From assembly GCA_020437105.1 (NCBI GenBank), contig JAGQWR010000128.1:1-34798 (forward strand): DNA of 34,798 nt, in the 5' to 3' direction. A program made the position numbers and the translations under genes. Below, piece by piece: positions 7,701-16,987 of this stretch. How positions within the stretch are numbered: the first letter of the stretch is position 1; each line of letters opens with the position of its first letter. The notes below the pieces were generated by a model that worked only from the letters and a program-made list of their open reading frames with translations, made no database searches and was not told the origin of the DNA. This DNA comes from Saprospiraceae bacterium (GTDB lineage Bacteria; Bacteroidota; Bacteroidia; Chitinophagales; Saprospiraceae).

Positions 7701-9961
7701 AAAAGGATGCAGCTGATTTAAATAATGAACCTAAAACCAACTGGAAACCGGTACGTAAGCAACTAGGGCCAGTCTTTATCGATAAGGTCGGTATAACGAT
7801 GGAGCACGGCAGGGTCAAGCTCCTGCTGGATGCCGGTATGGAAATTGGTGGCTTCAATTTTAAGATGCTCGACTTCACTATTTCAGTTCCTATGAAGCCA
7901 AACATCAATGCTTTGGCAGATATTGAATTCGGACTAAACGGACTGGAGCTCAATTTTACCAAAGGAGAGTTGACTATTGCTGGTGGATTTTACAAACAGG
8001 AACTCCACCTTGACAATCCTAAAATCAAGGGTACTTTCACAGGATATGTCGGGGAGATACGAGTGAAATTTGGCTCCAAATCCCTTTCGGCGATGGGGGG
8101 CTATGTGAGTCTGCACGGTACACCCTCATTCTTCCTCTATGCAGTGGCTGAAATTCCGCTGGGTGGCCCTCCCGAGTTTTTTGTGGAAGGCGTGGCTGGT
8201 GGTTTTGGGATCAACAGTGCCGTTAAAATTCCGGCAGTTGAAGAAATCCGGAATTTCATCATGGTCAAATCGGCCTTCGGGGAACCCTATTTTGAAGGCG
8301 ACAACCAGTCTTCTAATTTATCTCGTGCCTTTACGGATTTTGAGCCTACACCGGGTTCCTACTGGATCGCCATTGGCATCAAAGCCAGTACCTATAAATT
8401 CCTGGAATCTTTCCTGTTGGCAATTGTAAGCTTCGGCGACCGATTGGAAATAGATGTTCTGGGCATAGCCCGGGTTAAATTGCCCGGAGCAGCGCAGAAG
8501 ATGGCCAAGGCCGAATTACAACTCCATGCCCGTCTGGTGCCGGAAGAAGGCGTGCTGATGGTAGATGGGAAGATCTCTGAAGGATCTTATCTCTTCAATC
8601 CGATGGCGAAGTTGTCGGGCGGTTATGCCTTTTATTCCTGGTTTACGGATCAGTACGAAACGGATGCGGAAGGGAATGAAAAAATTTCCGTCTATGCAGG
8701 TGATTTTGTGATGACTCTGGGCGGTTATAGCCCCTATTACAATAAGCCGGCTCACTATCCATCCGTTGATCGATTGGCATTGACCTATAAGGTTAATGAC
8801 GATCTCTTTGTCAAAGCATCCGCATATTTTGCACTTACGCCCCGCCACTTTATGATCGGTGGCAAATTAGAAGGTGTATTCCATACGGACTTTGTGCGTG
8901 CTAATTTGACGGTTGAAGCGCATTTTCTGGTCAATTTTGAACCCTTTGCCTACCAACTGGAGGCTGGTATTTCCCTGAGTGGGGAAGTATGGGCACTCTG
9001 GTGGCACAGTTTTCACGTTGGCCTCCATATTTCCTTGTGGGGACCGGAATTTGGTGGCGTGGCCTTGATCGATCTCGGATTTTTTGATTTCGAAATTGAA
9101 TTCGGGAAACCCAAACAATTACCCCTGCCAATCGGTTGGGTGAAATTCCGGGATACCCTGTTACCTCCCGAATCAGAAATTAATAAGGTCTTTGTGTCGG
9201 AAGGCATCATTCAGGAAAATAAATACGAACAATTTTCGGCAGAGCAGGTGCGCTACCTTGTCAACCCGATAGATTTGGAGCTTCAATTTGAGACGGCTAT
9301 GCCGGCTTGTTCCTTGCAGTTGAATGATCAGGAGATCAAAACCGTTTCCGAATGGACACTGGGCATTGCCCCGATGGCCTTATCAGCGGAAAATTACAAA
9401 CCGGTATTCCATGTGACAGTGGAGTCTGTGGAAATTGCCTCCGATTCCAGGAAATTTATCGACTTGGAAGTGGAACCGATCCATAACGCTGTACCAGCCG
9501 GATTGTGGGGTAAATTCCATGATCAGGATATTAATGGTAAAGCCCTTTTAGGCACTACGGATGAAAGTGCTCCGTTAACTGGTCTGAAAGTCCGGCCCAC
9601 AGTGTCATTACCAGCCTTTACTGTTTCCGAATCCCTCAAAAATTTATTGCAACCTGAGGTGACGGGGTTTCTCCTGAATCTATCCGCTCCCGATTCAGTT
9701 GATATTCGGCAGCTTGTAACATCCAAAAAAGATGCCCCGTTCTCCGACTATTTCAAGCCCGTAAATTCTTCAGCTCAACTGGAAGTATTTTATCGAATAC
9801 CGGGACTGGAGCATTTGGCTGAATTAACAAATATCTGGTCACCAGGAGCAGAAACGGAATCTCAGGAATTAGAAACAATTTTAAATCAATACGAAAACGC
9901 ACCTCTGCTGGGCTCTTTAGGCGTGCGAACCGATATGGCAGAACCCCATGAGTTATATTAA
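4790..9961 (+). CDS. Giant DUF6603-like protein, 1723 aa
   Basis: A very long protein with no signal peptide and no transmembrane helix. It is built of beta-strand-rich repetitive segments. The region of about residues 1000-1455 matches my recollection of DUF6603 proteins: FGLNGLELNFTKGELTIAGG, then a glycine-rich stretch (GYVGEIRVKFGSKSLSAMGGY, EIPLGGPPEFFVEGVAGGFG) and repeated FxVxAxxxL strands. Function of the family is unknown. Residues around 587-610 contain a perfect 12-residue duplication caused by a 36-bp tandem repeat. It follows the lipase by 10 nt and precedes the 711-aa gene by 26 nt. Its size and beta-rich make-up suggest a scaffold, shell or carrier role for the operon; that is inference. 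Confidence 0.75.
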   Translation: MPTLKPISTLSVEEEKLSLVPDLLGFDLFREMGILLGGTGEESLVFLAPIIKRSDPELAVFDGQFAGPGPLQFTSARVILLEYNGDRHCICQFLMSPDVAPPFSSLAAYYFPNKTEPENATELIDLYCHSLQFFPSGNDPDAPPLEMLYSSLELSEDLRSYLHPYLPSSALFNNLVRRGLHCTIKFDSSQLSENNLVPFLADMLGQQPENLITPNRRDFQGLFFVEEATVHFALASGITTNWSAGPINLEDFSLGLDFPLVANTLYPGVTAAGTVSLQPSSEYAYVPNGQFSFRGMLDPYWRSFGLRLNLEKNQLQPDQFPFEKESGWLTLLDLIPIRSVEMGIYGSLTDKVARALDWKIQGETFHLLDDRIRVTPSLELVVKYPFNSSEREMEASLEGIAEIGSDLKLRCRVSYPFPELYLELMEPVRSSSIIELFFEDVALPGPLHFELQELSMSYAIESKDFSFRTKVGSEHWTYNIGDFQIALSDLELYVENSAESTEYGLTANAKLQTTDLYLSGNYRKGSGWNLRTFTSGNIVLSDWLTALSSGRLELPESLQGLTISFLSFQYETGTGNLEASAGLKNLDPLKLGDSGIFLYPLKLGDSGIFLDLEEIRFSLEKREQTKAEFYGKTRITFTQEKKDDIKLGFALNLKYQSGRSLSSKNVQADETKTSGESKSNWSLEGRLEGDDPDNLSTIPIDRVISWIFTKTNLQTEAPAGLADANLEDVFIKADTAYGSFEIGGSCNFELDDKLKGKIDLSFRIQDKLEDGEKTGKEIQTHGILTINDSNNEAHVFALYFDKDPKSKYLFAGYQGHLTLQKVIGIFDQSAIDLVPAWISPSLEETFFLLYKNSEQNKKSSAWQMFMGLLMDIPGSGENQDQKFNLSQVDFIGKYIPEDKGEVQLTLDFSFSNAAISKELAEELNNKLVSFGSSYTIKVGGKDRAKGISVSPKIVAPILGLLPAGKKDTIPEKDAADLNNEPKTNWKPVRKQLGPVFIDKVGITMEHGRVKLLLDAGMEIGGFNFKMLDFTISVPMKPNINALADIEFGLNGLELNFTKGELTIAGGFYKQELHLDNPKIKGTFTGYVGEIRVKFGSKSLSAMGGYVSLHGTPSFFLYAVAEIPLGGPPEFFVEGVAGGFGINSAVKIPAVEEIRNFIMVKSAFGEPYFEGDNQSSNLSRAFTDFEPTPGSYWIAIGIKASTYKFLESFLLAIVSFGDRLEIDVLGIARVKLPGAAQKMAKAELQLHARLVPEEGVLMVDGKISEGSYLFNPMAKLSGGYAFYSWFTDQYETDAEGNEKISVYAGDFVMTLGGYSPYYNKPAHYPSVDRLALTYKVNDDLFVKASAYFALTPRHFMIGGKLEGVFHTDFVRANLTVEAHFLVNFEPFAYQLEAGISLSGEVWALWWHSFHVGLHISLWGPEFGGVALIDLGFFDFEIEFGKPKQLPLPIGWVKFRDTLLPPESEINKVFVSEGIIQENKYEQFSAEQVRYLVNPIDLELQFETAMPACSLQLNDQEIKTVSEWTLGIAPMALSAENYKPVFHVTVESVEIASDSRKFIDLEVEPIHNAVPAGLWGKFHDQDINGKALLGTTDESAPLTGLKVRPTVSLPAFTVSESLKNLLQPEVTGFLLNLSAPDSVDIRQLVTSKKDAPFSDYFKPVNSSAQLEVFYRIPGLEHLAELTNIWSPGAETESQELETILNQYENAPLLGSLGVRTDMAEPHELY
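6549..6619 (+). repeat. Perfect tandem duplication, 36-bp period
   Basis: A 35-bp identical block starts at 6549 and again at 6585. It keeps the reading frame and doubles the peptide PLKLGDSGIFL. The identity at nucleotide level indicates a recent slippage duplication or an assembly artefact. Confidence 0.9.
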
Positions 9962-9987
9962 GCCCATATCTGAAAAGCATTACAATT

Positions 9988-12123
9988 ATGTCTGATCCAA
10001 CGGATATTAAAATAAGGTTCTTCGACCGACTGGCACCTTCCCTGACTGCCGGTCCTTATCGGATTACCGTGGAGACTGCACTGCCCGGTATTTTGGGGAT
10101 GCCTCAACGCTTCGGCCGGTCGGAAGAATGGATTTACGTGGGGGGTAAGCGTTTTAATTTTGACGCATCAGATATTGATTCTGTTTTTCCACCAACCAAT
10201 GGAAACGGTGCTTATGCGGGCGTGCTGCCGCATATCGTTTTTTATCAAAAAGGCTTGCCCTGGGAGCGTAAGCCGGGAGCTGACTTCGAGGAGGGAACCC
10301 CATGGCTGGCACTGATGTTGCTGGACCAGGATGATCCTGCACCGAAAATTCAGGAAATACGGTTGGGCGACCTGCCGCAGGATGAAACAAAGTCAGAGGT
10401 ATATTTCCCTGGTTTCAAGTTGGAGCCTGGAGAGGATTCAGACAAAAAATGTCAATTCTTCGATCTGCCCCGCGATTTGTTTGAAGCCATCAAACCCAGT
10501 CCGAAGGAGCTGAAAATACTGGCCCACAGTCGGGAAGTAAATATGTTTCCCAAAGCCAACGGGAATGTGGAACCCGATGAATTACACACCTTCTCTGTTG
10601 TGATCGGCAATCGCCTGCCACGTACAGGAAAGGAAAGCGTGGTACACCTGGTTTCCTTCGAAAATTATGGAAAGGTTTTAGAAAACCCGCTGGAGGAAAA
10701 ATTCCACAGTATTCGGCTGCTAAGTTTGCGGAATTGGCGGTTTTCTACCGAAGATAAAGGCGGTTCTTTTCTGGACGCCTTCCGGCAGCTGAATGAAAAC
10801 ACGTTTGCCGAAAATAATCCGGTGAGCAAACACGAATCTCCCCTGCAATTGCACTATCCTGTCGCCCTTCCCAATGGCAGGCAAAATAATAAAAAACTAA
10901 TCCCCTTGCATTTGTTGCGGCATGGATTCTTCCCAATGGAGCACCGTTTTCGACATGGTCGTAAAGGACTCTCCTGGTACCGGGGCCCTTTTACTCCCGA
11001 CCGGGTAGAATGTGCACCCCAACTGAGCCCCCCTTTTCCGTCGGCCGATTCGCTCTTGATATACGATCCAAATGCCGGCCAGTTTGATGTCAGTTATGCA
11101 GCAGCCTGGCAATTAGGCCAATTGCTGGCACTAAAGAACAAATCCTTTGCAAAGGCCCTGTATTTCTGGAAACAACAGCGTGCTATCAATACCCGTAAGG
11201 AACTCGAAAACGATATTCTGAAAGAGGAACTACCCGTTCAATCCCATATGGTGACAGATGCCGAGGGGAATTCCCGGATCCTTTTGGGGCCTGATTTTGA
11301 CCAGATTAAGATTTCTGAAGAGTCCGGGCTGAACACTCCAGCCGAAGATGCAATTTCCAAAAGTTCCTCCAATGTTCAGATAAAACTGGCTGCCCAAATT
11401 GATTTGGAATCGGATCAGGGTGTATCAGGCGTAAATAAACCGGCTCCGATAGTATTGGATCAAAACTATCGGATTATTCAGAAATTTGTACAGTCGCTCC
11501 GCATTCTTCGCCCTGTACCCTATAATTATCTCATTCCCGATGAAAAGTACCTGCCATCGGAATCAATCCGCTTTTTCCAGGTGGACCCCAATTGGGTAAA
11601 TGCCTTGGTGGATGGTGCCTGTTCCATTGGGGATCTGCTGCCCACTGATTTTGGGCGACGAACTGTGGTGGATCCAAAAGGGCTGAATAAACCGGCACCC
11701 GATCGCTATTATGGCTTTTTAATGCGGTCAAAAATGATCACAGTATGGCCGGGTGTAGAGATTCGATTCAATGAAGGAACTACTGATAATCCGACCGAAG
11801 GAACAATCCCGGTGCGCCACGAACGACTGGCTGATGATCTTATTATCAGTATTCTACCGAGCGTGATTAAAACCGTTGAATTTCGCCTTCCCGCCGAAGG
11901 ACTTCACTTTGGTGTAACTTACTCGCGGAGCGGCTACTCCAAGGGAATCCGGGAAAAGGGAAAAGATTCAGCCAATTGGGATAATGTTCCGGTGTCCACG
12001 AATGATAAACAACGTATTAATCTGGAAGAGTTAGCGAAATCTCTGGGCGAAGACGCGGCTAATTTCGCATTCCGCATGGTGCAAAGTGCCCAAGCGGTTA
12101 GCCTTAGCCTGGATTACAAATAA
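9988..12123 (+). CDS. Hypothetical protein, 711 aa, operon component
   Basis: Not confidently recognised. The N-terminus has a beta-domain opening (IRFFDRLAPSLTAGPYRITV), followed by GTPWLALMLLDQDD, a pattern I associate with uncharacterised structural proteins encoded beside similar giant proteins. There is no signal peptide, transmembrane segment or catalytic motif. The gene is 26 nt after the DUF6603-like gene and 8 nt before the 1396-aa gene. Both 711- and 1396-aa proteins start with MSDP, suggesting related or coupled N-termini. Conserved tryptophans and prolines and beta-rich composition fit an assembly subunit, but no function is claimed. Confidence 0.75.
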   Translation: MSDPTDIKIRFFDRLAPSLTAGPYRITVETALPGILGMPQRFGRSEEWIYVGGKRFNFDASDIDSVFPPTNGNGAYAGVLPHIVFYQKGLPWERKPGADFEEGTPWLALMLLDQDDPAPKIQEIRLGDLPQDETKSEVYFPGFKLEPGEDSDKKCQFFDLPRDLFEAIKPSPKELKILAHSREVNMFPKANGNVEPDELHTFSVVIGNRLPRTGKESVVHLVSFENYGKVLENPLEEKFHSIRLLSLRNWRFSTEDKGGSFLDAFRQLNENTFAENNPVSKHESPLQLHYPVALPNGRQNNKKLIPLHLLRHGFFPMEHRFRHGRKGLSWYRGPFTPDRVECAPQLSPPFPSADSLLIYDPNAGQFDVSYAAAWQLGQLLALKNKSFAKALYFWKQQRAINTRKELENDILKEELPVQSHMVTDAEGNSRILLGPDFDQIKISEESGLNTPAEDAISKSSSNVQIKLAAQIDLESDQGVSGVNKPAPIVLDQNYRIIQKFVQSLRILRPVPYNYLIPDEKYLPSESIRFFQVDPNWVNALVDGACSIGDLLPTDFGRRTVVDPKGLNKPAPDRYYGFLMRSKMITVWPGVEIRFNEGTTDNPTEGTIPVRHERLADDLIISILPSVIKTVEFRLPAEGLHFGVTYSRSGYSKGIREKGKDSANWDNVPVSTNDKQRINLEELAKSLGEDAANFAFRMVQSAQAVSLSLDYK

Positions 12124-12131
12124 CCAAACGG

Positions 12132-15100
12132 ATGAGCGATCCAAAAAATGCTTTTTTTATTCCGATGCATCTGGAGGCTAAGGTCATCGACTCAAAGGCC
12201 GGTAATGCAGATTGGGCCGGACAGCTGGCCGATTTCTCTCTGCTGCCGCACTACGGTAGAGGTGAAAATTGCACTTTTCCACGTCTGCGGCCCAATATCT
12301 CCGATGACCTGGTGAGCAAACCCTTTGATCAGACAAACGATCCGCTGGAGTCTGGTATTCATATCCACTGGACGCTTCCGAAAGAATTTCGGCGGGCATT
12401 GATAAGCAATCAGGGCGGAGGCTCCTCCGCACCTCGCTACCAGCCGGTGCCTAACCGCTGGCTGATCGAAGGGCGGGTGTACAATGAGGATGGTCATGAG
12501 GTAAGAGTGGATGGGCAGGTGGTCCAAACCCGTCGCTGGCTGCTGGAATCAGATGCGCTTTCTACGGAAAAAGTCCGGGGCAGTTGTGCTTTTCCTTATC
12601 CGGCCACTGGGCCTGGCTCGGCCGGTAAGCCGGAATATCGCTACCTCGGTCGCCTGTATGATTACAAAGAATGGAAAACAACCGGTCCAGATGTGGATAC
12701 CGTTTACCTGGACGAGCTGCATGCAATGGGTTATGGCGAATTACTGTTCTCGGGCTACTATCCGGAATGCCGCAATGTGTTTGGCATCCACGATGATCTG
12801 GTATATCCCAGGGATGAGGGAGCAGATCCTGCCAGTTTCCTGGAATTTGCCACAGATGATTCCTACGAATTTCGCTATCAGGTCATTGGCTGGTACAGCA
12901 AGCCTTATGCAGATCCTATGGAACGGGCTCATTTTATTCAATGGAAAAAGGAGGCAGAAGATGAAAAAAGATTCGCTGATGCACGGTACGACAAAGTAGC
13001 GCAGGTTAAGAAGGATAGTAAGCTGGAAACCGTCAAGGACATTTATCTGCCCCATTTGGAATTGCCAATTGGGGTAAACCAACAGCGTCGTTTTGACTGG
13101 ATGGTTTTTCCGATAGCAGAAAAACCATTGGAGTTTAAAGATCGCGGACCTGAATCTGTACGCGGAACGATTATTGACGGCCTTACAGGAGATCCTTTGT
13201 CACGTGTTACCGTCATACTGCAAGGTACATTCACCGGCGTGCAGACCGATTTTGATGGCAAGTTCTTTTTACGGTTGCAAGGGCATCCCGGCGTCCTGGC
13301 AATTCAACAAAAGGGTTACCTGCCGCAACGAATTGTTCTTCCGGACACCCGCATTGCTCAACTCGATATTCAGATGTTACCCGTAAGTACCGGATTAGTG
13401 GGGAAATCCCTGTTAGTCGGGCGCATTAGCAACGTAAAGTGGCATCCTAATGGCGTTACTGATAAAATTGAATCCCCCGGTCCTGTTAACCTGGTATTAG
13501 CCAATACCCCCGGCCAGGCACTGGCTGCACTGGTCGCGGAACGGTCGGCCACCGAAAAAAAACCAGCGCATAAGATAGAAGCCATGTTAGATGGCCTCCA
13601 ACTAGGCCTTTTCAATGAAGAGGGAAAACTGGATTTCCCGGCTCGTCTGGAAAGGGGGCTCCATCAATCCGGTTTTGAGGCTGTGCCGGGAGAGCGACGC
13701 TGGCATATTCGTCGGGAACGGGATGACAATCATCCCGATGAAAAGATGCTGCCTCCCGTCTTGGAAGAATGGTCTTTGGCTCTGCACCAGCTCAATGATT
13801 TGCAAACTGTGTGGGACAAAGAAGAATTCCGGATTCGCGACCGACAAGTGCAGGTTTATGCCGACTGGTATAAATATATGATCACCGAATACGATTTCAG
13901 CCTGGATGAGATTACCACTGAAGCCCATGTAAACCAGATTCGGGAGTACATATCCAAACAGGTGGAAGAATTGGAAAAACGCCTAAGTAATCAGTATGAT
14001 AAAAAAGTCATAATAGAGGCACAGGCTGATATCCTTCAAAACAAACTCCTTGTCTGGAATACGAAAGAGGCCTACCGAAAAGTTCGCTTTTCCCTCGAAC
14101 TGCAGCCCGGTACCCGGTACTGGCAGCCCGCAGAACCTGTGTTATTATTTGAAGGATTTCCAAGTCAAGCTATGCAGAAACAGGATCTGCTGACTCCTGT
14201 CGGATGGATTCCGGAATTTTTTAGCATGGATTCTGATCGGGAAGTTGCCAAACAGTGTTGCAATTGGCTTGAGGATATACGAAGCGCTCCCGAATTTAAC
14301 CAGAAAGCTGAAACTGTTCCGGTCAAGGATGAAGGAGCAGAAAAGGTTCTTGCTGACCAACTGAAGAAAGCCGAGGCTGCGAAAACAGTGGCCCTAACTG
14401 TAGCTGCCGAAAAAGCAGAAATCTTCAAAAAAACAAAAGAGCAGGCTCAACTGGCTGTAACGGATCTGGAAAAGACAGAAGCCCTGGCTCAAATAAAATT
14501 GACCTCCCGGGCAAATCTGGGGCATGCCAGGATGCGGGCAAAAGCTGCAAGTGATGCGGCTGCCAAGGCAAAGGCAGAAGCGGAGGCAGCTGCACTTTCA
14601 GCGGAAGCTGCGAAGGCAAAAGTTGAAGCACTGGCAAAATCAGTAAAATCCGAAACCGATACTGATTTGCCAGAAGGAAAAACTACGGATCCAAATGCGA
14701 CCTATCCGGGGTATCGGGGTAGCAAATTTTTAGCTCCCCAAGATGGTAGTTCGAATAATTGGCACCCAATTTACATGGACTGGGAAGTAGAGGTGTTTCC
14801 GTTTACTAAACCCACAGATAAGGACTTTCAACAAAAGAACTGGCCAGCAGATTCTATAGTGGCTCATTACGACCTGCCCGATAATCAGGCTGATCTGGAA
14901 ATCCAGGATAATCCCCAGGGGGTGAAAAATTCCGAATTCGAAATGTGGTCCGGAAAAGACTCTTATATACGGGAAACCGGGGGTAATCGCTTGCAAGCGA
15001 TCCAGGGACGTATCTTTCTCAGCGCCACAGCAGCGCTGCCGATGATCGAGCAACTCGAAAAACAGTTGGACCGGGTAGGGAAGGGGAAGGCCGAAAATGG

Positions 15101-16322
15101 TCTGATTGAGGATTTGAAAAGTTTAAACCTGCTATCCCAACGCTTGTCGGGTTTCAATGATGTATTGTTGATGCGGAAACGTATTTTGCAGCTGCCGGTC
15201 ACCGATCCTTTGGCACGTACCGAAATTCTGACTGATTTTACCGAAAGGGTGCGATCTGTAGTCGGCGATCGCAATGGGATCAGTCCATTGCCCTCAAATC
15301 TTTTTCTGCCTCTGCGGGAAGGGCCCATGCAAATCCGGAAGGTCCGATTAGTGGATCGTTGGGGCTGTGGACATGTTTTGGAGTTCGGTCAAAATGCTTC
15401 GAAGAACCGGGTTATTATTTCCGAAGCATTGCGTGTGCCGGAGCAGGTTACGCCTCGCAAAAACAACATGGCCTATCTGCCACCACGCCTGGTCCAACCA
15501 GCCCGGATTAACTTCCGGTGGTTTTCGGCCAGCCAAACTGCTACTGAAGCCGGTACGCATGCAGGTAATAGTCCGATCTGTGGATATGTGGTCCCAAATT
15601 TTCTGGACAGTACAATACATGTGTTTAATGCAAAAGGAGATGGACTGTTAGTGATTGCCCGCTCCGGGAATCAGGTGGTTCGTAATCCATTTCCTGGAAA
15701 TCAGTCGGTCATTGAGCCGCAGGATGAGTTTTTACATAATCTCGTATGGTCGCTGACCGGGGACACACGCCGAATAAAAAAATTAAACATGCTGCGTGAT
15801 TTTCTGAAGGCAGCTCAGTTATCCACAGGAGCAAATCTTCCGGAGAATTATGCTCAGTTTGACGGTATGGCTTTACTTACCGGTCGCCCCTTGGCATTGG
15901 TGCGCGCTAAGCTGAATCTTGAGTTGCGTGGAGAACCGGCGCTTAATCAATCCTGGAATGCTCGTGAAGCAGTTTACTTCAATAAGGAAAAATATCAGGC
16001 AGCTACACTTGGGTTCGAAAAGCTCCTCTTTGCTGTACGGATCGGAGAAGCGCACCGGGCCAATGATGGCTTTTTTGCTTATTTCATACACAAACAGGGT
16101 AATCTGGTGCAAGAAGTTTATTCGCCTTATGCGCAGCCCGACACCTCTGAAACTGCGGAGGCCGACAGCACGGCTGAACAATACTGGCACATGTTGGCCA
16201 ACTTGAAGAAGTGGGGCGCACTGGAAAAAGAGCGGGAGACATTCCGTGGATCAGAGCAACAGGAACTGTCACTTCGCCGTAAAGCGATTCAGGCCAGGCT
16301 CTTGATATCCTGGCGAGGTTAA
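12132..16322 (+). CDS. Large hypothetical protein with CarboxypepD_reg-like insert; probably frameshifted at its 3' end
   Basis: A 1396-aa cytoplasmic-type protein (no signal). The N-terminal domain carries SGIHIHWTLP and VPNRWLIEGR, a recurring signature in uncharacterised giant proteins. Residues about 343-416 form a CarboxypepD_reg-like beta-sandwich (VRGTIIDGLTGDPLSRVTVI...TDFDGKFFLRL...GYLPQRIVL), normally seen at the N-terminus of SusC/TonB receptors and unusual here. Residues about 736-836 are an Ala/Lys/Glu-rich coiled coil. The last residues (LLISWRG) look out of frame: the overlapping -1 frame (from 16283) continues as ALDILARLTGLTTGEEEEQ into the 209-aa ORF. The intact protein was probably about 1620 aa. 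Neighbours: 8 nt after the 711-aa gene; same operon. Confidence 0.75.
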   Translation: MSDPKNAFFIPMHLEAKVIDSKAGNADWAGQLADFSLLPHYGRGENCTFPRLRPNISDDLVSKPFDQTNDPLESGIHIHWTLPKEFRRALISNQGGGSSAPRYQPVPNRWLIEGRVYNEDGHEVRVDGQVVQTRRWLLESDALSTEKVRGSCAFPYPATGPGSAGKPEYRYLGRLYDYKEWKTTGPDVDTVYLDELHAMGYGELLFSGYYPECRNVFGIHDDLVYPRDEGADPASFLEFATDDSYEFRYQVIGWYSKPYADPMERAHFIQWKKEAEDEKRFADARYDKVAQVKKDSKLETVKDIYLPHLELPIGVNQQRRFDWMVFPIAEKPLEFKDRGPESVRGTIIDGLTGDPLSRVTVILQGTFTGVQTDFDGKFFLRLQGHPGVLAIQQKGYLPQRIVLPDTRIAQLDIQMLPVSTGLVGKSLLVGRISNVKWHPNGVTDKIESPGPVNLVLANTPGQALAALVAERSATEKKPAHKIEAMLDGLQLGLFNEEGKLDFPARLERGLHQSGFEAVPGERRWHIRRERDDNHPDEKMLPPVLEEWSLALHQLNDLQTVWDKEEFRIRDRQVQVYADWYKYMITEYDFSLDEITTEAHVNQIREYISKQVEELEKRLSNQYDKKVIIEAQADILQNKLLVWNTKEAYRKVRFSLELQPGTRYWQPAEPVLLFEGFPSQAMQKQDLLTPVGWIPEFFSMDSDREVAKQCCNWLEDIRSAPEFNQKAETVPVKDEGAEKVLADQLKKAEAAKTVALTVAAEKAEIFKKTKEQAQLAVTDLEKTEALAQIKLTSRANLGHARMRAKAASDAAAKAKAEAEAAALSAEAAKAKVEALAKSVKSETDTDLPEGKTTDPNATYPGYRGSKFLAPQDGSSNNWHPIYMDWEVEVFPFTKPTDKDFQQKNWPADSIVAHYDLPDNQADLEIQDNPQGVKNSEFEMWSGKDSYIRETGGNRLQAIQGRIFLSATAALPMIEQLEKQLDRVGKGKAENGLIEDLKSLNLLSQRLSGFNDVLLMRKRILQLPVTDPLARTEILTDFTERVRSVVGDRNGISPLPSNLFLPLREGPMQIRKVRLVDRWGCGHVLEFGQNASKNRVIISEALRVPEQVTPRKNNMAYLPPRLVQPARINFRWFSASQTATEAGTHAGNSPICGYVVPNFLDSTIHVFNAKGDGLLVIARSGNQVVRNPFPGNQSVIEPQDEFLHNLVWSLTGDTRRIKKLNMLRDFLKAAQLSTGANLPENYAQFDGMALLTGRPLALVRAKLNLELRGEPALNQSWNAREAVYFNKEKYQAATLGFEKLLFAVRIGEAHRANDGFFAYFIHKQGNLVQEVYSPYAQPDTSETAEADSTAEQYWHMLANLKKWGALEKERETFRGSEQQELSLRRKAIQARLLISWRG

Positions 16323-16357
16323 CCGGACTTACTACCGGTGAAGAAGAAGAACAGGAG

Positions 16358-16987
16358 TTGCTTCAGGAGAATTTGGAAATACTTGATGAACGCCAAAAAG
16401 GATTGGAAAGTGAATTGAATTCAATAGGTGCAAGAATTGATAAATATTCCAGGGAGATAGATAAGCTTAAACGGGAACACGGTTACAAGTTGGCTGGTCT
16501 TGGGATGTATAAGCCCCATAACGATTTGCTGACCCTTTCTCCTGAAGGTGATGATTTGGAGCTTGGTATCCTGCTGGATCCGCGATCTCCTGTCCACCTG
16601 ACTACCGGCATCCTGCCCGAAAAACAGATTGATATTCCGAACGAATTATTTGCTGATGCGCTCAATAATATTCAAATAGCCTTTTTGACCACTCCCGTAA
16701 TCTCTCCGGCACCAATTTGGCGGCAGGAAGATCCAGACTCTGGTGAACTTCAGCAACAGCCTTTCCTGTTGACAGCCCCTCAACAACAAGGTTATAATTG
16801 GACCTGGCTCCAACCAGGAGCCTCTGTACAGGACAATGTAGAATATAAGTCCGATCAGATTCAGTCACCGCATCCGGGATACTTTCCTTTATCCGGTCCG
16901 CAGATCATATTTGACGGTTGGATGAAAATGAATCCGGACCTCAAAAATCCAACTACACAATCAGAAAAAGCAGATTCCGATGAATAA
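16358..16987 (+). CDS. C-terminal piece of the preceding protein, separated by a probable frameshift
   Basis: A 209-aa reading frame that opens with a strong coiled coil (ENLEILDERQKGLESELN, then IDKYSREIDKLKREH) and ends with a compact domain containing a tryptophan-rich motif (GYNWTWLQPG). The only start codon is TTG at 16358, without a clear ribosome binding site. The same frame is open back to 16283 and reads as natural protein there, overlapping the end of the 1396-aa gene in the -1 frame. This argues that the two ORFs are one gene broken by loss of one base near 16295-16305, by a sequencing error, or joined by frameshifting. The last codons overlap the next gene by 8 nt. Confidence 0.65.
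   Translation: MLQENLEILDERQKGLESELNSIGARIDKYSREIDKLKREHGYKLAGLGMYKPHNDLLTLSPEGDDLELGILLDPRSPVHLTTGILPEKQIDIPNELFADALNNIQIAFLTTPVISPAPIWRQEDPDSGELQQQPFLLTAPQQQGYNWTWLQPGASVQDNVEYKSDQIQSPHPGYFPLSGPQIIFDGWMKMNPDLKNPTTQSEKADSDE

Noticed and set aside
12511..12999. 162-aa overlapping plus-strand ORF
   Set aside because: Shifted frame inside the 1396-aa gene with tryptophan/methionine-rich nonsense composition.
16290..16310. Programmed -1 frameshift site
   Set aside because: No X-XXY-YYZ slippery heptamer or clear downstream stem was found; mutation or sequence error is simpler.
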